This document shows positions 1 to 7,256 of a stretch of DNA of 10,921 nt, in pieces. Source of the stretch: Bdellovibrionales bacterium (lineage in GTDB: Bacteria; Bdellovibrionota; Bdellovibrionia; Bdellovibrionales; UBA1609); NCBI GenBank assembly GCA_020435185.1, contig JAGRAA010000006.1, positions 1 to 10,921 on the forward strand. Reading direction: 5' to 3'. The notes beneath the pieces are model-generated. The model searched no databases and was not told the origin of the DNA. It was given only the letters and a program-made list of their open reading frames with translations. The translations under genes and the position numbers were made by a program. Within the stretch, counting starts at the first letter, position 1, and the number at the start of each line of letters is the position of its first letter.

Positions 1-2969
1 ATACCGATATTTACTGGGCGAGAAGCCGGGTTTTAGAGTATTTAAGTCAAATATCTTCACAACTTCCAGAAAATGCTAAACCCGAACTTGGACCTGATGC
101 GACTGGTGTGGGTTGGGTCTATCAATACGCCCTTAAAGACACATCAGGAAAGCATACCCTTGCTGATCTAAGATCATTCCAAGACTGGTTTTTGCGCTAT
201 CAAATACAGGCCGTACCAGGAGTGTCTGAGGTTGCCTCCTTCGGAGGGTTTGAAAATCAGTACCAAGTGCAAGTGAATCCAGAATCTCTTCGGGCCTATA
301 ACATACCCTTAACGAAAGTCAGCGAAGCCATAAGGCAAGGCAACTCCGAAACTGGGGCTAGAGTTATTGAATACTCAGGCACTGAATACATGGTTCGCCT
401 TAAGGGGTATGCAAAGAATCGGCAAGATATAGAAAATATCGTTATTGGCGTAAATAAAAGTGGGGTCCCCATTTATGTAAAGAATATTGCCCGCGTCACT
501 AAAGGACCAGAGATGAGGAGAGGTGTTGCTGACCTTAATGGCATGGGGGACACAGTTGGTGGAATTGTTGTCATGCGATTTGGAGAGAACGCAAATCGAG
601 TCATTGAGAGAGTGGAGAAAAAGTTAGAAGATCTCAACGCTTCACTTCCCGATGGAGTTGAAATTGTTGAAACTTACAACCGCAGTGATCTCATTGAGCG
701 CTCTATTCAAACTCTCACTCACGAACTAACGCTTGAAATGATTGTCGTCGCTTTGGTCATTATTATTTTCCTATTACATATTCCCAGCGCACTTGTACCG
801 ATTATTACCTTACCTACAGCAGTAGTGATCTCTTTTATTCTCATGTATTTGATGGATGTATCAGCCAACATAATGTCATTGGGAGGAATCGCCATTGCAA
901 TCGGAGCTATGGTGGATGCCGCCATAGTGGTTGTTGAAAATTGTCACAAAAAAATGGAGGAATGGAAACAGTCTGGCGGGAAAGCCTCGATGGATGAAGT
1001 TATCATCTCGGCAATCAAAGAAGTTGGTCCAGCTAGTTTTTACTCATTACTTGTCATTGCAGTTTCCTTCCTGCCTATTTTTGCACTGGAGGCTCAGGAA
1101 GGCCGACTCTTCAAACCGCTGGCTTACACTAAAACTTTGGCTATGCTTGTGGCCTCGCTCTTATCAATTACTCTCGTTCCTGCTCTTCTCATTATCTTTA
1201 CGAAAAAGAGAGAGTTTAAAAAAGGTCCAACTTGGTGGACAAAGTTCATGAATTTTGTGTTTGCTTCAAAAATGAAGCACGAAGACGAACACCCAATCAG
1301 TCGTTTTTTGTTCAAGATATATGGTCCTGCGGTGGACTGGGTTGTTGACCACAGGAGAAAAGTTATTGCTGGTGCTGTGGCACTTATGCTCGCAACGATC
1401 CCCATTTACTTCAAGCTCGGTTCTGAGTTTATGCCTCCGCTGAATGAAGGAACTATATTATATATGCCAACTACAATGCCTGGCATCTCGGTGACAGAAG
1501 CCCAGAACCTTCTGCAAAAGCAAGATGAGATCTTAAAGAGTTTTCCTGAAGTTTTAAGTGTTCACGGGAAGGCAGGAAAAGCAAATACAGCCACTGACCC
1601 CGCTCCTTTATCAATGATGGAGACTGTCGTCGTGCTAAAGGATCAACGGGAGTGGCGTAAAATGGATCGTTGGTATTCTAGTTTACCGGAGTTTTTACAT
1701 TGGCCCTTTGAGTGGATATCTCCAAGCTATATGAGTTGGGATGAACTCATACGAGATATGAATACAAAGATGAGTTTTCCTGGTGTCACAAATGCTTGGA
1801 CTCTTCCCATTAAGGGAAGAATTGACATGTTAACAACGGGAATCAGAACTCCAATCGGTATCAAGATTTCAGGGGGAGACCTCAAAAAAATTGAACAAAT
1901 CGGACTACAAATTGAAAAAATAATTAGTGAAGTTGATGGAACTCGTAGTGTATTTGCGGAACGAGTTACAGGTGGATTCTTTTTTGATTTTAATTTTAAT
2001 CGTGAAGCTTTAGCCCGGCATGGAATCTCCATTCAGCAAGCTCAAAATTCCTTAGCGACAGCCTTAGGGGGCCGTAATGTTACGACCACAGTTGAAGGGC
2101 GTGAGCGTTACTCTGTGAATATCCGCTATGCTAGGGCATTTAGGCAAAATAAAGAACATATTCGCAGAATTTTGATCGACTCCCCGAAAGGCTATCAGGT
2201 TCCACTTAGTGAAGTGGCCAACATTCAAATGCTTAATGGGCCAGGAATGATTAGAAACGACAATGGCTTACTGACTGGATATGTTTATGTTGACTTAGAA
2301 AGCTCGGATGTTGGTGGATATGTCAAACGAGCTAAAGAGGCGGTTCAGCAAAAACTTGATTTACCCTCAGGCTATTCACTGAGTTGGAGCGGGCAATATA
2401 AAAGTATGGAGAGGGTCAAAGAAAAACTCAAAGTTGTCCTCCCAATTACTCTTCTCATTGTAATCGTACTTATATTTCTTAATACAGGCTCGGCCATGAA
2501 AACGTCTATTGTTTTGCTTGCCATTCCTTTTTCGGCCATTGGAGCCATATGGCTACTTTATATTTTAGGCTACAACATGAGTATCGCAGTGTGGGTAGGA
2601 CTTATCGCACTTCTAGGTGTTGATGCCGAGACAGCTATTTATATGTTGCTCTATCTCGACTTGGCTTATGAGAAGAAAAAAAAGGATGGAAAATTAAATT
2701 CGTTTTCAGACCTGAAAGAAGCCATCCATTATGGTGCCGTAAAACGTATTCGTCCAAAGATGATGACAGTGCTTACAACTTTTATGGCTCTACTTCCAAT
2801 CATGATGGCTAGTACCGCCAGTAGTGGTGCTGATGTCATGAAGAGAATGGCTGCCCCTATGGTCGGAGGAATATTTACTTCCTTCTTGCTAGAGCTTTTG
2901 GTTTACCCTGCCATTTTTGCTCTATGGAAAGAACGTTCTCTCAAGAACAATGAAAGGAGTGCAGCATGA
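1..2969 (+). CDS. cusA: CusA-family heavy-metal RND efflux pump, inner-membrane subunit (5'-truncated by window edge)
   Basis: This is the inner-membrane, proton-driven subunit of a tripartite CusCBA-type pump that exports metal from the periplasm or cytoplasm across the outer membrane. The reading frame is open from base 3, and the residues before the GTG at 108 (TDIYWARSRVLEYL...) match internal CusA sequence, so 108 is not the start. About 988 residues are visible, against 1047 in E. coli CusA, and the missing part is the N-terminus. The TM4 signature GAMVDAAIVVVEN is that of the monovalent Cu/Ag (HME4) group. The proton-relay residues equivalent to E. coli D405, E939 and K984 are present (codons at 915, 2628 and 2757). 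Of the three copper-binding methionines of E. coli CusA, only the first (IDM, codon 1827) is kept; the others align with Ile (2025) and Lys (2187). Family assignment is firm; the exact metal is inferred from the TM4 signature and neighbours. The stop overlaps the next ATG by 4 bases (ATGA). The CusB and CusC genes presumably lie upstream, outside the window. Confidence 0.95.
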   Translation, partial: TDIYWARSRVLEYLSQISSQLPENAKPELGPDATGVGWVYQYALKDTSGKHTLADLRSFQDWFLRYQIQAVPGVSEVASFGGFENQYQVQVNPESLRAYNIPLTKVSEAIRQGNSETGARVIEYSGTEYMVRLKGYAKNRQDIENIVIGVNKSGVPIYVKNIARVTKGPEMRRGVADLNGMGDTVGGIVVMRFGENANRVIERVEKKLEDLNASLPDGVEIVETYNRSDLIERSIQTLTHELTLEMIVVALVIIIFLLHIPSALVPIITLPTAVVISFILMYLMDVSANIMSLGGIAIAIGAMVDAAIVVVENCHKKMEEWKQSGGKASMDEVIISAIKEVGPASFYSLLVIAVSFLPIFALEAQEGRLFKPLAYTKTLAMLVASLLSITLVPALLIIFTKKREFKKGPTWWTKFMNFVFASKMKHEDEHPISRFLFKIYGPAVDWVVDHRRKVIAGAVALMLATIPIYFKLGSEFMPPLNEGTILYMPTTMPGISVTEAQNLLQKQDEILKSFPEVLSVHGKAGKANTATDPAPLSMMETVVVLKDQREWRKMDRWYSSLPEFLHWPFEWISPSYMSWDELIRDMNTKMSFPGVTNAWTLPIKGRIDMLTTGIRTPIGIKISGGDLKKIEQIGLQIEKIISEVDGTRSVFAERVTGGFFFDFNFNREALARHGISIQQAQNSLATALGGRNVTTTVEGRERYSVNIRYARAFRQNKEHIRRILIDSPKGYQVPLSEVANIQMLNGPGMIRNDNGLLTGYVYVDLESSDVGGYVKRAKEAVQQKLDLPSGYSLSWSGQYKSMERVKEKLKVVLPITLLIVIVLIFLNTGSAMKTSIVLLAIPFSAIGAIWLLYILGYNMSIAVWVGLIALLGVDAETAIYMLLYLDLAYEKKKKDGKLNSFSDLKEAIHYGAVKRIRPKMMTVLTTFMALLPIMMASTASSGADVMKRMAAPMVGGIFTSFLLELLVYPAIFALWKERSLKNNERSAA

Positions 2970-3475
2970 TAATTTCAAAGCAAACCCTTTACATGGCATT
3001 TGCGATGAGCTGCTTCATTAATTTGAACGCCTCTGCTCATAAAGGCGAGGACCACTCAAAGCTAAAAAAGGCACCAGATAGTTCAGTTACCTCTGAAAAG
3101 CTATTGGAGGAAATCAATGAAAGTTACACTTCTAAAATTAAGCCTATTTTTAAATCCAAGTGTCTTGATTGCCACGGGAGCAACAACCATATGCCTTGGT
3201 ATCACTCACTTCCCGGAGTGAAGCAAATGATGAATCATGATATTGAAGAAGCCAAAGAGCATATGGATATGACAAAAGGATTTCCATTTGCAGGACACGG
3301 AACACCCAAAGAAGACTTAGAAGCACTTAAGGAAACCGTAAAATTGAGTTCCATGCCCCCTTGGCAGTATAAATTAATGCACTGGGATTCCGGCCTTACA
3401 AGTGAAGAAAAGAAAATTGTAAATCAATGGATTAACGAAAGTTTAAATAAACTAAGTAATGGAGGTAACAAATGA
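2966..3475 (+). CDS. Exported haem-binding domain protein (c-type, single CxxCH)
   Basis: This 169-residue protein has an N-terminal signal peptide (hydrophobic core about residues 7-20, likely cleavage after NASA at 24), so it should act in the periplasm. It carries one c-type haem attachment motif, CLDCH at 66-70, followed by the PWY segment (78-80) and a C-terminal SSMPPWQY segment (128-135) whose Met130 is a candidate axial ligand. This layout resembles the Pfam Haem_bd family of small single-haem proteins. A His/Met-rich stretch lies between (H91, H99, M100, M102, H111). Its start overlaps the cusA stop by 4 bases, and its own stop overlaps the next ATG, indicating translational coupling. 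Haem attachment is inferred from the motif; the electron partner is unknown. Given the neighbours, a role in periplasmic copper redox chemistry is plausible but unproven. Confidence 0.82.
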   Translation: MIISKQTLYMAFAMSCFINLNASAHKGEDHSKLKKAPDSSVTSEKLLEEINESYTSKIKPIFKSKCLDCHGSNNHMPWYHSLPGVKQMMNHDIEEAKEHMDMTKGFPFAGHGTPKEDLEALKETVKLSSMPPWQYKLMHWDSGLTSEEKKIVNQWINESLNKLSNGGNK

Positions 3476-3795
3476 AAACATTAGCATTATTTTTATCAAT
3501 GATCGGATTATCATCATTCGCTCATGCGGGCCAAACTCACAATGTTGAAGTCACGCAAAAAGGGTTTGAACCGTCGAGAATCGAGGTAAAAGCTGGAGAA
3601 GAGGTAACACTGAATATTACCAGAAAAGTGAAAGTAACCTGTGCGAAAAAGGTAACTGTACCTTCTGAGAAAATCGAAAAGGACCTGCCCCTAAACAAAG
3701 TTGTTTCAGTGACATTCACGCCTTCAAAGAAAGGTGAGATTAAGTTCGGATGCGCAATGAAGCAAATGCTCGGAGGAGTGATTGTCGTAAATTAG
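3472..3795 (+). CDS. Exported small cupredoxin-like protein
   Basis: This 107-residue protein has a clear signal peptide (residues 1-19, cleavage after AHA), leaving a mature domain of about 88 residues in the periplasm. The mature part has the pattern of the Cupredoxin_1 family found in copper loci: VTQKGFEPSRIEVKAGEEVTL, then a VTCAKKVTVP segment with Cys57, then PLNK, and a C-terminal FGCAMKQMLGGVIVV loop. Candidate ligands are Cys57, Cys94, Met96 and Met99. There is no His in the C-terminal loop, unlike classical blue-copper proteins, so Cu(I) binding rather than a type-1 electron-transfer site is the safer inference. A strong Shine-Dalgarno GGAGG (3461-3465) precedes the ATG, which overlaps the upstream stop (ATGA). 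It probably buffers or delivers periplasmic copper to the CusA pump or to its redox neighbours. Confidence 0.85.
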   Translation: MKTLALFLSMIGLSSFAHAGQTHNVEVTQKGFEPSRIEVKAGEEVTLNITRKVKVTCAKKVTVPSEKIEKDLPLNKVVSVTFTPSKKGEIKFGCAMKQMLGGVIVVN

Positions 3796-3825
3796 GCTTT
3801 AATCTTCGAAATTTGGAGTTAAAAT

Positions 3826-4542
3826 TTGAAAATTCGAGTTTTAGTTAGAAAATTTCATAAATGGCTCGCTCTGATCGTTGGCATTCAAGTTTTATTATGG
3901 ACTGCTAGTGGTCTATTTATGAGCTTTGTTCCAATTGAAAAAATTAGAAGTGAGCATTTAGCCAAAAAGCCTAAAACTTTGCTTATTGAACCTTCCAAAC
4001 CTTATTTATCTATTGGAGAAATATTAAAAAAATCCAATGCTAAAAGCCCTGTGGAGATAAATTTAACGGGGCTTTCACAAAAATATGTTTATGAGGTTAA
4101 GCATAAGGATGAGACGGAGCTTTTTGATGCAATTACTGGCGAAAAATTAAGTCCTATTGACAAAGAGTTAGCTGCCGAAATTGCAATGTCTCATTTTTCA
4201 GGAGAATCCAAAGTTAAAAGAGCTTATTTAATTGAAAAGCCAGTTATTGAATTTAGAGGCAAATTACCTGTTTGGAGGATCGACTTTAACAATGAAGAAG
4301 GAACTTCGTTTTATATTTCTCCTGAAAACGGGAAACTCTTAGGTAGAAGAAGCTCTCTCTGGAGAATTTATGATTTTATGTGGATGCTTCACATAATGGA
4401 TTACGAAGAAAGAGAAAACTTTAATCATTGGTGGCTTGTACTTGCTGCGTTTCTCGCTGTTTCTATGAGTTTCTCAGGACTTTGGCTAATAGCCTATTCT
4501 TTTCGCAAGCGTGACTTTAATTTTTTGAAGGGAGGTCACTAA
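3826..4542 (+). CDS. PepSY-domain membrane protein with two transmembrane helices
   Basis: This 238-residue protein has an N-terminal membrane helix (about residues 12-34, after FHKW), a periplasmic region of about 165 residues, and a C-terminal helix (about 202-225) ending in a basic tail. The central part contains a PepSY-like unit ending LPVWRIDFNNEEGTSFYISP (147-166), then the conserved segment FMWMLHIMDY (184-193) before the last helix. The start is TTG at 3826: GGAG at 3815-3818 lies 7 bases upstream, and the next residues already form the conserved basic start of the first helix. The gap from the cupredoxin gene is 30 bases, with no obvious terminator. His11, His189 and His201 flank the membrane, and related PepSY-TM proteins such as FoxB bind b-type haem, so a redox role is possible; this is inference. 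It ends 18 bases from the convergent csoR gene. Confidence 0.8.
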   Translation: MKIRVLVRKFHKWLALIVGIQVLLWTASGLFMSFVPIEKIRSEHLAKKPKTLLIEPSKPYLSIGEILKKSNAKSPVEINLTGLSQKYVYEVKHKDETELFDAITGEKLSPIDKELAAEIAMSHFSGESKVKRAYLIEKPVIEFRGKLPVWRIDFNNEEGTSFYISPENGKLLGRRSSLWRIYDFMWMLHIMDYEERENFNHWWLVLAAFLAVSMSFSGLWLIAYSFRKRDFNFLKGGH

Positions 4543-4560
4543 CAATTACTCAACATATTT

Positions 4561-4908
4561 TCAAAATTCGATCCCCTGGGAATCGGCACTTCGGAAAATT
4601 TGCATTACTTCGGTGAGCTTATCTTCCATTTCGGAATCCCGCTTACTTTGAATCGCTTCTGAAACACAAAATTCAAGGTGGGATTCTAGCAGAGCGGATT
4701 CGATTCCAAATAGGGCTTTCCTGGTGGCGCGAACTTGCTGGATAATGTCAGGACAATAGCGACGCTCTTCAATCATTTTTTTAATACCCGCCAATTGTCC
4801 CTCGACACGATTCAGTTTAGGAAGCTGCCTGTTGTGATCGGGGTTATGGGATTTTGCAGCACTAGATATGGTCTTTTTAGCTCCACGTTTTTGAGACTTT
4901 TTGGCCAT
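4561..4908 (-). CDS. csoR: CsoR-type copper-sensing transcriptional repressor
   Basis: This 115-residue protein belongs to the CsoR/RcnR (DUF156) family of all-helical, DNA-binding metal sensors. The core LPKLNRVEGQLAGIKKMIEE (29-48) is the family's first helix, and YCPDIIQQVRATRKAL (51-66) the second. The copper ligands are Cys52, His77 and Cys81; their spacing of 25 and 4 residues equals that of Cys36, His61 and Cys65 in Mycobacterium tuberculosis CsoR, which points to Cu(I) rather than the nickel, cobalt or formaldehyde branches. The N-terminus has a basic extension of about 25 residues (KKSQKRGAKK). The start is supported by AAGGAG (complement of 4914-4919), 5 bases from the ATG. The gene is divergent from the copper ATPase gene, and the palindrome between them is the likely target. 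Apo-CsoR should repress and Cu(I) should release it. Whether it also controls the left-hand operon is not visible. Confidence 0.93.
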   Translation of the reverse strand: MAKKSQKRGAKKTISSAAKSHNPDHNRQLPKLNRVEGQLAGIKKMIEERRYCPDIIQQVRATRKALFGIESALLESHLEFCVSEAIQSKRDSEMEDKLTEVMQIFRSADSQGIEF

Positions 4909-4941
4909 TGGTTCTCCTTATTCAGACGCTTTATTAAACAC

Positions 4942-4965
4942 TAGATTTTCTATTTAGAAAATCTA
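4942..4965. repeat. Perfect 10-base inverted repeat in the csoR leader
   Basis: The arms TAGATTTTCT and AGAAAATCTA are exact reverse complements separated by ATTT. The repeat lies 34-57 bases upstream of the csoR ATG and unlike the copA-side palindrome has no C/G tract. It is not an intrinsic terminator: on the + strand it is followed by A residues, and on the - strand the T run precedes the hairpin instead of following it. It may be an operator for a second regulator or a hairpin in the csoR 5' leader. I could not place a convincing csoR promoter relative to it. Confidence 0.55.
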
Positions 4966-4990
4966 AAAAACACAAAGGCTTTACTTTACA

Positions 4991-5019
4991 TTGACAGGAA
5001 AACCTCAATATACTATACC
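4991..5019 (+). promoter_or_regulatory. Sigma70-type promoter of the copA operon
   Basis: A consensus -35 box TTGACA (4991-4996) is followed after exactly 17 bases by TATACC (5014-5019), a reasonable -10 box. Transcription would begin near 5026, giving a leader of about 28 bases before the copA ATG at 5054. The -10 box falls inside the CsoR-type palindrome, so a bound repressor would block RNA polymerase. The TTG of the -35 box also begins a longer open frame into copA, but this is a coincidence and not the start codon. Confidence 0.75.
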
Positions 5020-5035
5020 CCAGTATATTGAGGTT
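5001..5035. promoter_or_regulatory. Probable CsoR operator: perfect 14+14 base palindrome
   Basis: The left arm AACCTCAATATACT (5001-5014) and right arm AGTATATTGAGGTT (5022-5035) are exact reverse complements around the 7-base centre ATACCCC. The core TACT-N7-AGTA with a C/G run in the centre matches the architecture known for CsoR/RcnR-family operators (TACT, G/C tract, AGTA). It lies in the csoR-copA divergent region, covers the copA -10 box and would cover the likely start site. Assignment to CsoR rests on this position and pattern; binding has not been shown. Confidence 0.75.
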
Positions 5036-5053
5036 ATAAAATTTAGGATAATT

Positions 5054-7255
5054 ATGAGCACTACAGAACACGAAAACCATTCTTGTTGCCATCACGACCA
5101 TAGCAAAATGTCGCATGTTAAGCCGACAGCAAAGGAAGATCCAAAAGCTATTTATACTTGCCCAATGCACCCAGAGGTTAGGCAAATTGGTCCTGGGAGC
5201 TGCCCAAAGTGTGGAATGGCTTTGGAACCTCTTATAGCAGACGATTCAGAAAATGAAGAACTCAAAGATATGACGAGGCGTTTTTGGTTTGCTGCGGTTC
5301 TTACTCTGCCAATTGTGACAGTCGTTATGGGAGACATGATTCCAGGTAAGCCTATTTCCGGCATCATACCTCCAAGTGTTAGGGTGTGGCTTGAATTGAT
5401 TTTAGCAACTCCTGTATGCCTTTGGTCAGCATGGCCTTTTTATACAAGGGCCATTGATTCTATTAAGCGAAAAAGCCTTAACATGTTTACTCTCATTGGG
5501 CTGGGGGTTAGTGTTGCCTACATCTATAGTTTAATTGCCACTCTCTTCCCCAATATTTTTCCAAACTCATTTAGATCTGCCGATGGTCACGTCGCGGTCT
5601 ATTTTGAAGCGGCAGGGGTGATTGTAACACTCATTCTTTTGGGCCAGGTTCTAGAGCTAAAAGCCAGAAACCAAACAAGTGCAGCCATTAAAAAACTCCT
5701 TGGTCTGGCTGCAAAAACGGCAAGAAGAATTAGCGATGATGGGAAAGAAGAAGATGTTCCTTTAGAGGATGTCCAAATTGGTGACAAACTTAGAGTTAGA
5801 CCAGGAGAAAAAATCCCCGTAGACGGAATTGTTTTAGAGGGTTCTAGCTCTGTTGACGAGTCAATGATTACAGGTGAGCCGATACCTGTTGAAAAACATA
5901 TGAGTGATAAAGTTGTTGGTGCAACCGTGAACGGTACGGGTTCTTTGTTAATGAGAGCTGAAAAGGTTGGTGCTGATACATTACTTTCAAGAATCGTTCA
6001 CATGGTAGCCGAAGCTCAAAGAAGTAAAGCTCCCATTCAAAAATTAGCGGACGTAGTTTCCGGTTACTTTGTTCCAATTGTTGTCTTGGTAGCCATTGTT
6101 ACCTTTATTGTTTGGTCAATCTTTGGCCCCGCTCCTGCGATGGCCTACGCAATGATTAATGCCGTTGCTGTTCTCATAATTGCCTGCCCTTGCGCCCTGG
6201 GTTTAGCTACACCCATGTCAATAATGGTTGCCACCGGAAGAGCTGCAACAATGGGTGTGCTTTTTAAAAATGCTGAAGCCATAGAGATTATGAGAAAGGT
6301 CACAACCATAGTCGTAGACAAAACTGGAACTCTTACAGAGGGAAAGCCAAAGCTCGTCATGGTTACACCATTAGGAGAGCACTCTGAAGCTGATTTACTT
6401 AAGTTCTCCGCCACGCTTGAAAAAGGCAGTGAGCATCCATTGGCGGCAGCAATTGTTAAGGGCGCTGAAGAAAAAGGAGTCAAATTAGCGAGTATTTCTG
6501 ATTTTAACTCTGTTACTGGAAAGGGCGTCAAAGGAACCATAGACGGAAAGTCTGTAGCCCTTGGTAATAAGGCAATGATGGAGGACTTCAAAGTAAATTT
6601 TGGAGATGCTTATCAACAGGCTGAAAAATTTAGAGCTGAAGGCCAAACTGTCATGTTCTTAGCTATCGATAATAAACCAGCAGGACTCATCGGAGTTGCT
6701 GACCCAATTAAAGAGAGTACGCCAGAGGCCATCAAATCTCTTCACGATGAAGGAATCAAAGTCGTAATGCTTACGGGGGATAGTCGAACCACTGGTGAGG
6801 CTGTAGCAAAGAAACTTAATATCGACAAAGTGATCGCAGAAGTTTTGCCTGAACAAAAAGTTGAAGAGGTCACCAAATTACAAGGGCAAGGCGAGATTGT
6901 CGCAATGGCAGGGGATGGAATCAATGATGCTCCCGCTTTAGCAAAGGCCCATGTTGGTGTTGCTATGGGCACTGGTACTGATGTGGCTATGGAAAGTGCC
7001 GGAGTCACTTTGGTAAAGGGTGATTTGAGGGGCATTGTGCGAGCACGAAAATTAAGCCATGCCACTATGAGTAATATTAAGCAAAATCTATTTTTTGCCT
7101 TTTTTTACAACGCCGCCGGAGTGCCAATCGCAGCAGGTATTCTCTATCCATTCTTTGGAATCCTTTTAAGCCCAATGATTGCCGCAGCAGCCATGAGCTT
7201 CAGTTCAATTTCAGTCATTGCAAACTCACTTCGGCTAAAGACAAGGAGCATATGA
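5054..7255 (+). CDS. copA: Cu(+)-exporting P1B-type ATPase with N-terminal heavy-metal-binding domain
   Basis: This 733-residue pump uses ATP to move Cu+ (possibly Ag+) from cytoplasm to periplasm. The N-terminus is His/Cys-rich (NHSCCHHDH, 8-16) and is followed by a heavy-metal-binding domain, YTCPMHPEV (34-42) with CPKCGM (50-55), in place of the usual GMTCxxC domain. Further motifs are TGE (273-275) of the actuator, CPC (378-380) in the membrane metal site, the phosphorylated Asp in DKTGT (422-426), HP (461-462), and GDGIND (620-625). YN (685-686) and the MxxSS motif in MSFSS (714-718) are the membrane ligands that define the Cu+ (P1B-1) class. The start at 5054 is chosen because AGGA (5045-5048) lies 5 bases upstream and the His/Cys-rich start follows; the upstream in-frame TTG at 4991 is the promoter's -35 box. 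It is the first gene of the right-hand operon and is divergent from csoR. Confidence 0.96.
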   Translation: MSTTEHENHSCCHHDHSKMSHVKPTAKEDPKAIYTCPMHPEVRQIGPGSCPKCGMALEPLIADDSENEELKDMTRRFWFAAVLTLPIVTVVMGDMIPGKPISGIIPPSVRVWLELILATPVCLWSAWPFYTRAIDSIKRKSLNMFTLIGLGVSVAYIYSLIATLFPNIFPNSFRSADGHVAVYFEAAGVIVTLILLGQVLELKARNQTSAAIKKLLGLAAKTARRISDDGKEEDVPLEDVQIGDKLRVRPGEKIPVDGIVLEGSSSVDESMITGEPIPVEKHMSDKVVGATVNGTGSLLMRAEKVGADTLLSRIVHMVAEAQRSKAPIQKLADVVSGYFVPIVVLVAIVTFIVWSIFGPAPAMAYAMINAVAVLIIACPCALGLATPMSIMVATGRAATMGVLFKNAEAIEIMRKVTTIVVDKTGTLTEGKPKLVMVTPLGEHSEADLLKFSATLEKGSEHPLAAAIVKGAEEKGVKLASISDFNSVTGKGVKGTIDGKSVALGNKAMMEDFKVNFGDAYQQAEKFRAEGQTVMFLAIDNKPAGLIGVADPIKESTPEAIKSLHDEGIKVVMLTGDSRTTGEAVAKKLNIDKVIAEVLPEQKVEEVTKLQGQGEIVAMAGDGINDAPALAKAHVGVAMGTGTDVAMESAGVTLVKGDLRGIVRARKLSHATMSNIKQNLFFAFFYNAAGVPIAAGILYPFFGILLSPMIAAAAMSFSSISVIANSLRLKTRSI

Positions 7256-7256
7256 T

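Noticed and set aside
108..110. GTG at 108 as the start of the CusA-like gene
   Set aside because: The frame is open back to base 3 and encodes conserved CusA residues (TDIYWARSRVLEYL and GPDATG) before this codon, so the gene is cut by the window edge.
931..1251. 106-residue + strand ORF inside the CusA gene
   Set aside because: It is an out-of-frame shadow of a conserved pump region and has no convincing independent features.
3800..3834. Inverted repeat with AAATTT arms before the PepSY gene
   Set aside because: The arms are imperfect, AT-rich and short, and are expected by chance in this composition. No promoter boxes with good spacing accompany them.
4942..4970. Intrinsic terminator at the inverted repeat
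   Set aside because: The hairpin is AT-rich and is followed by A residues on the + strand; on the - strand the T run precedes it instead of following it.
4991..4993. TTG at 4991 as the start of the copper ATPase
   Set aside because: It is part of the TTGACA -35 box and the frame would translate the operator palindrome. ATG 5054 has a ribosome-binding site and the His/Cys-rich start.
6145..6591. 148-residue ORF on the minus strand inside copA
   Set aside because: It lies wholly opposite conserved ATPase motifs (CPC, DKTGT, HP) and shows no recognisable domain of its own.
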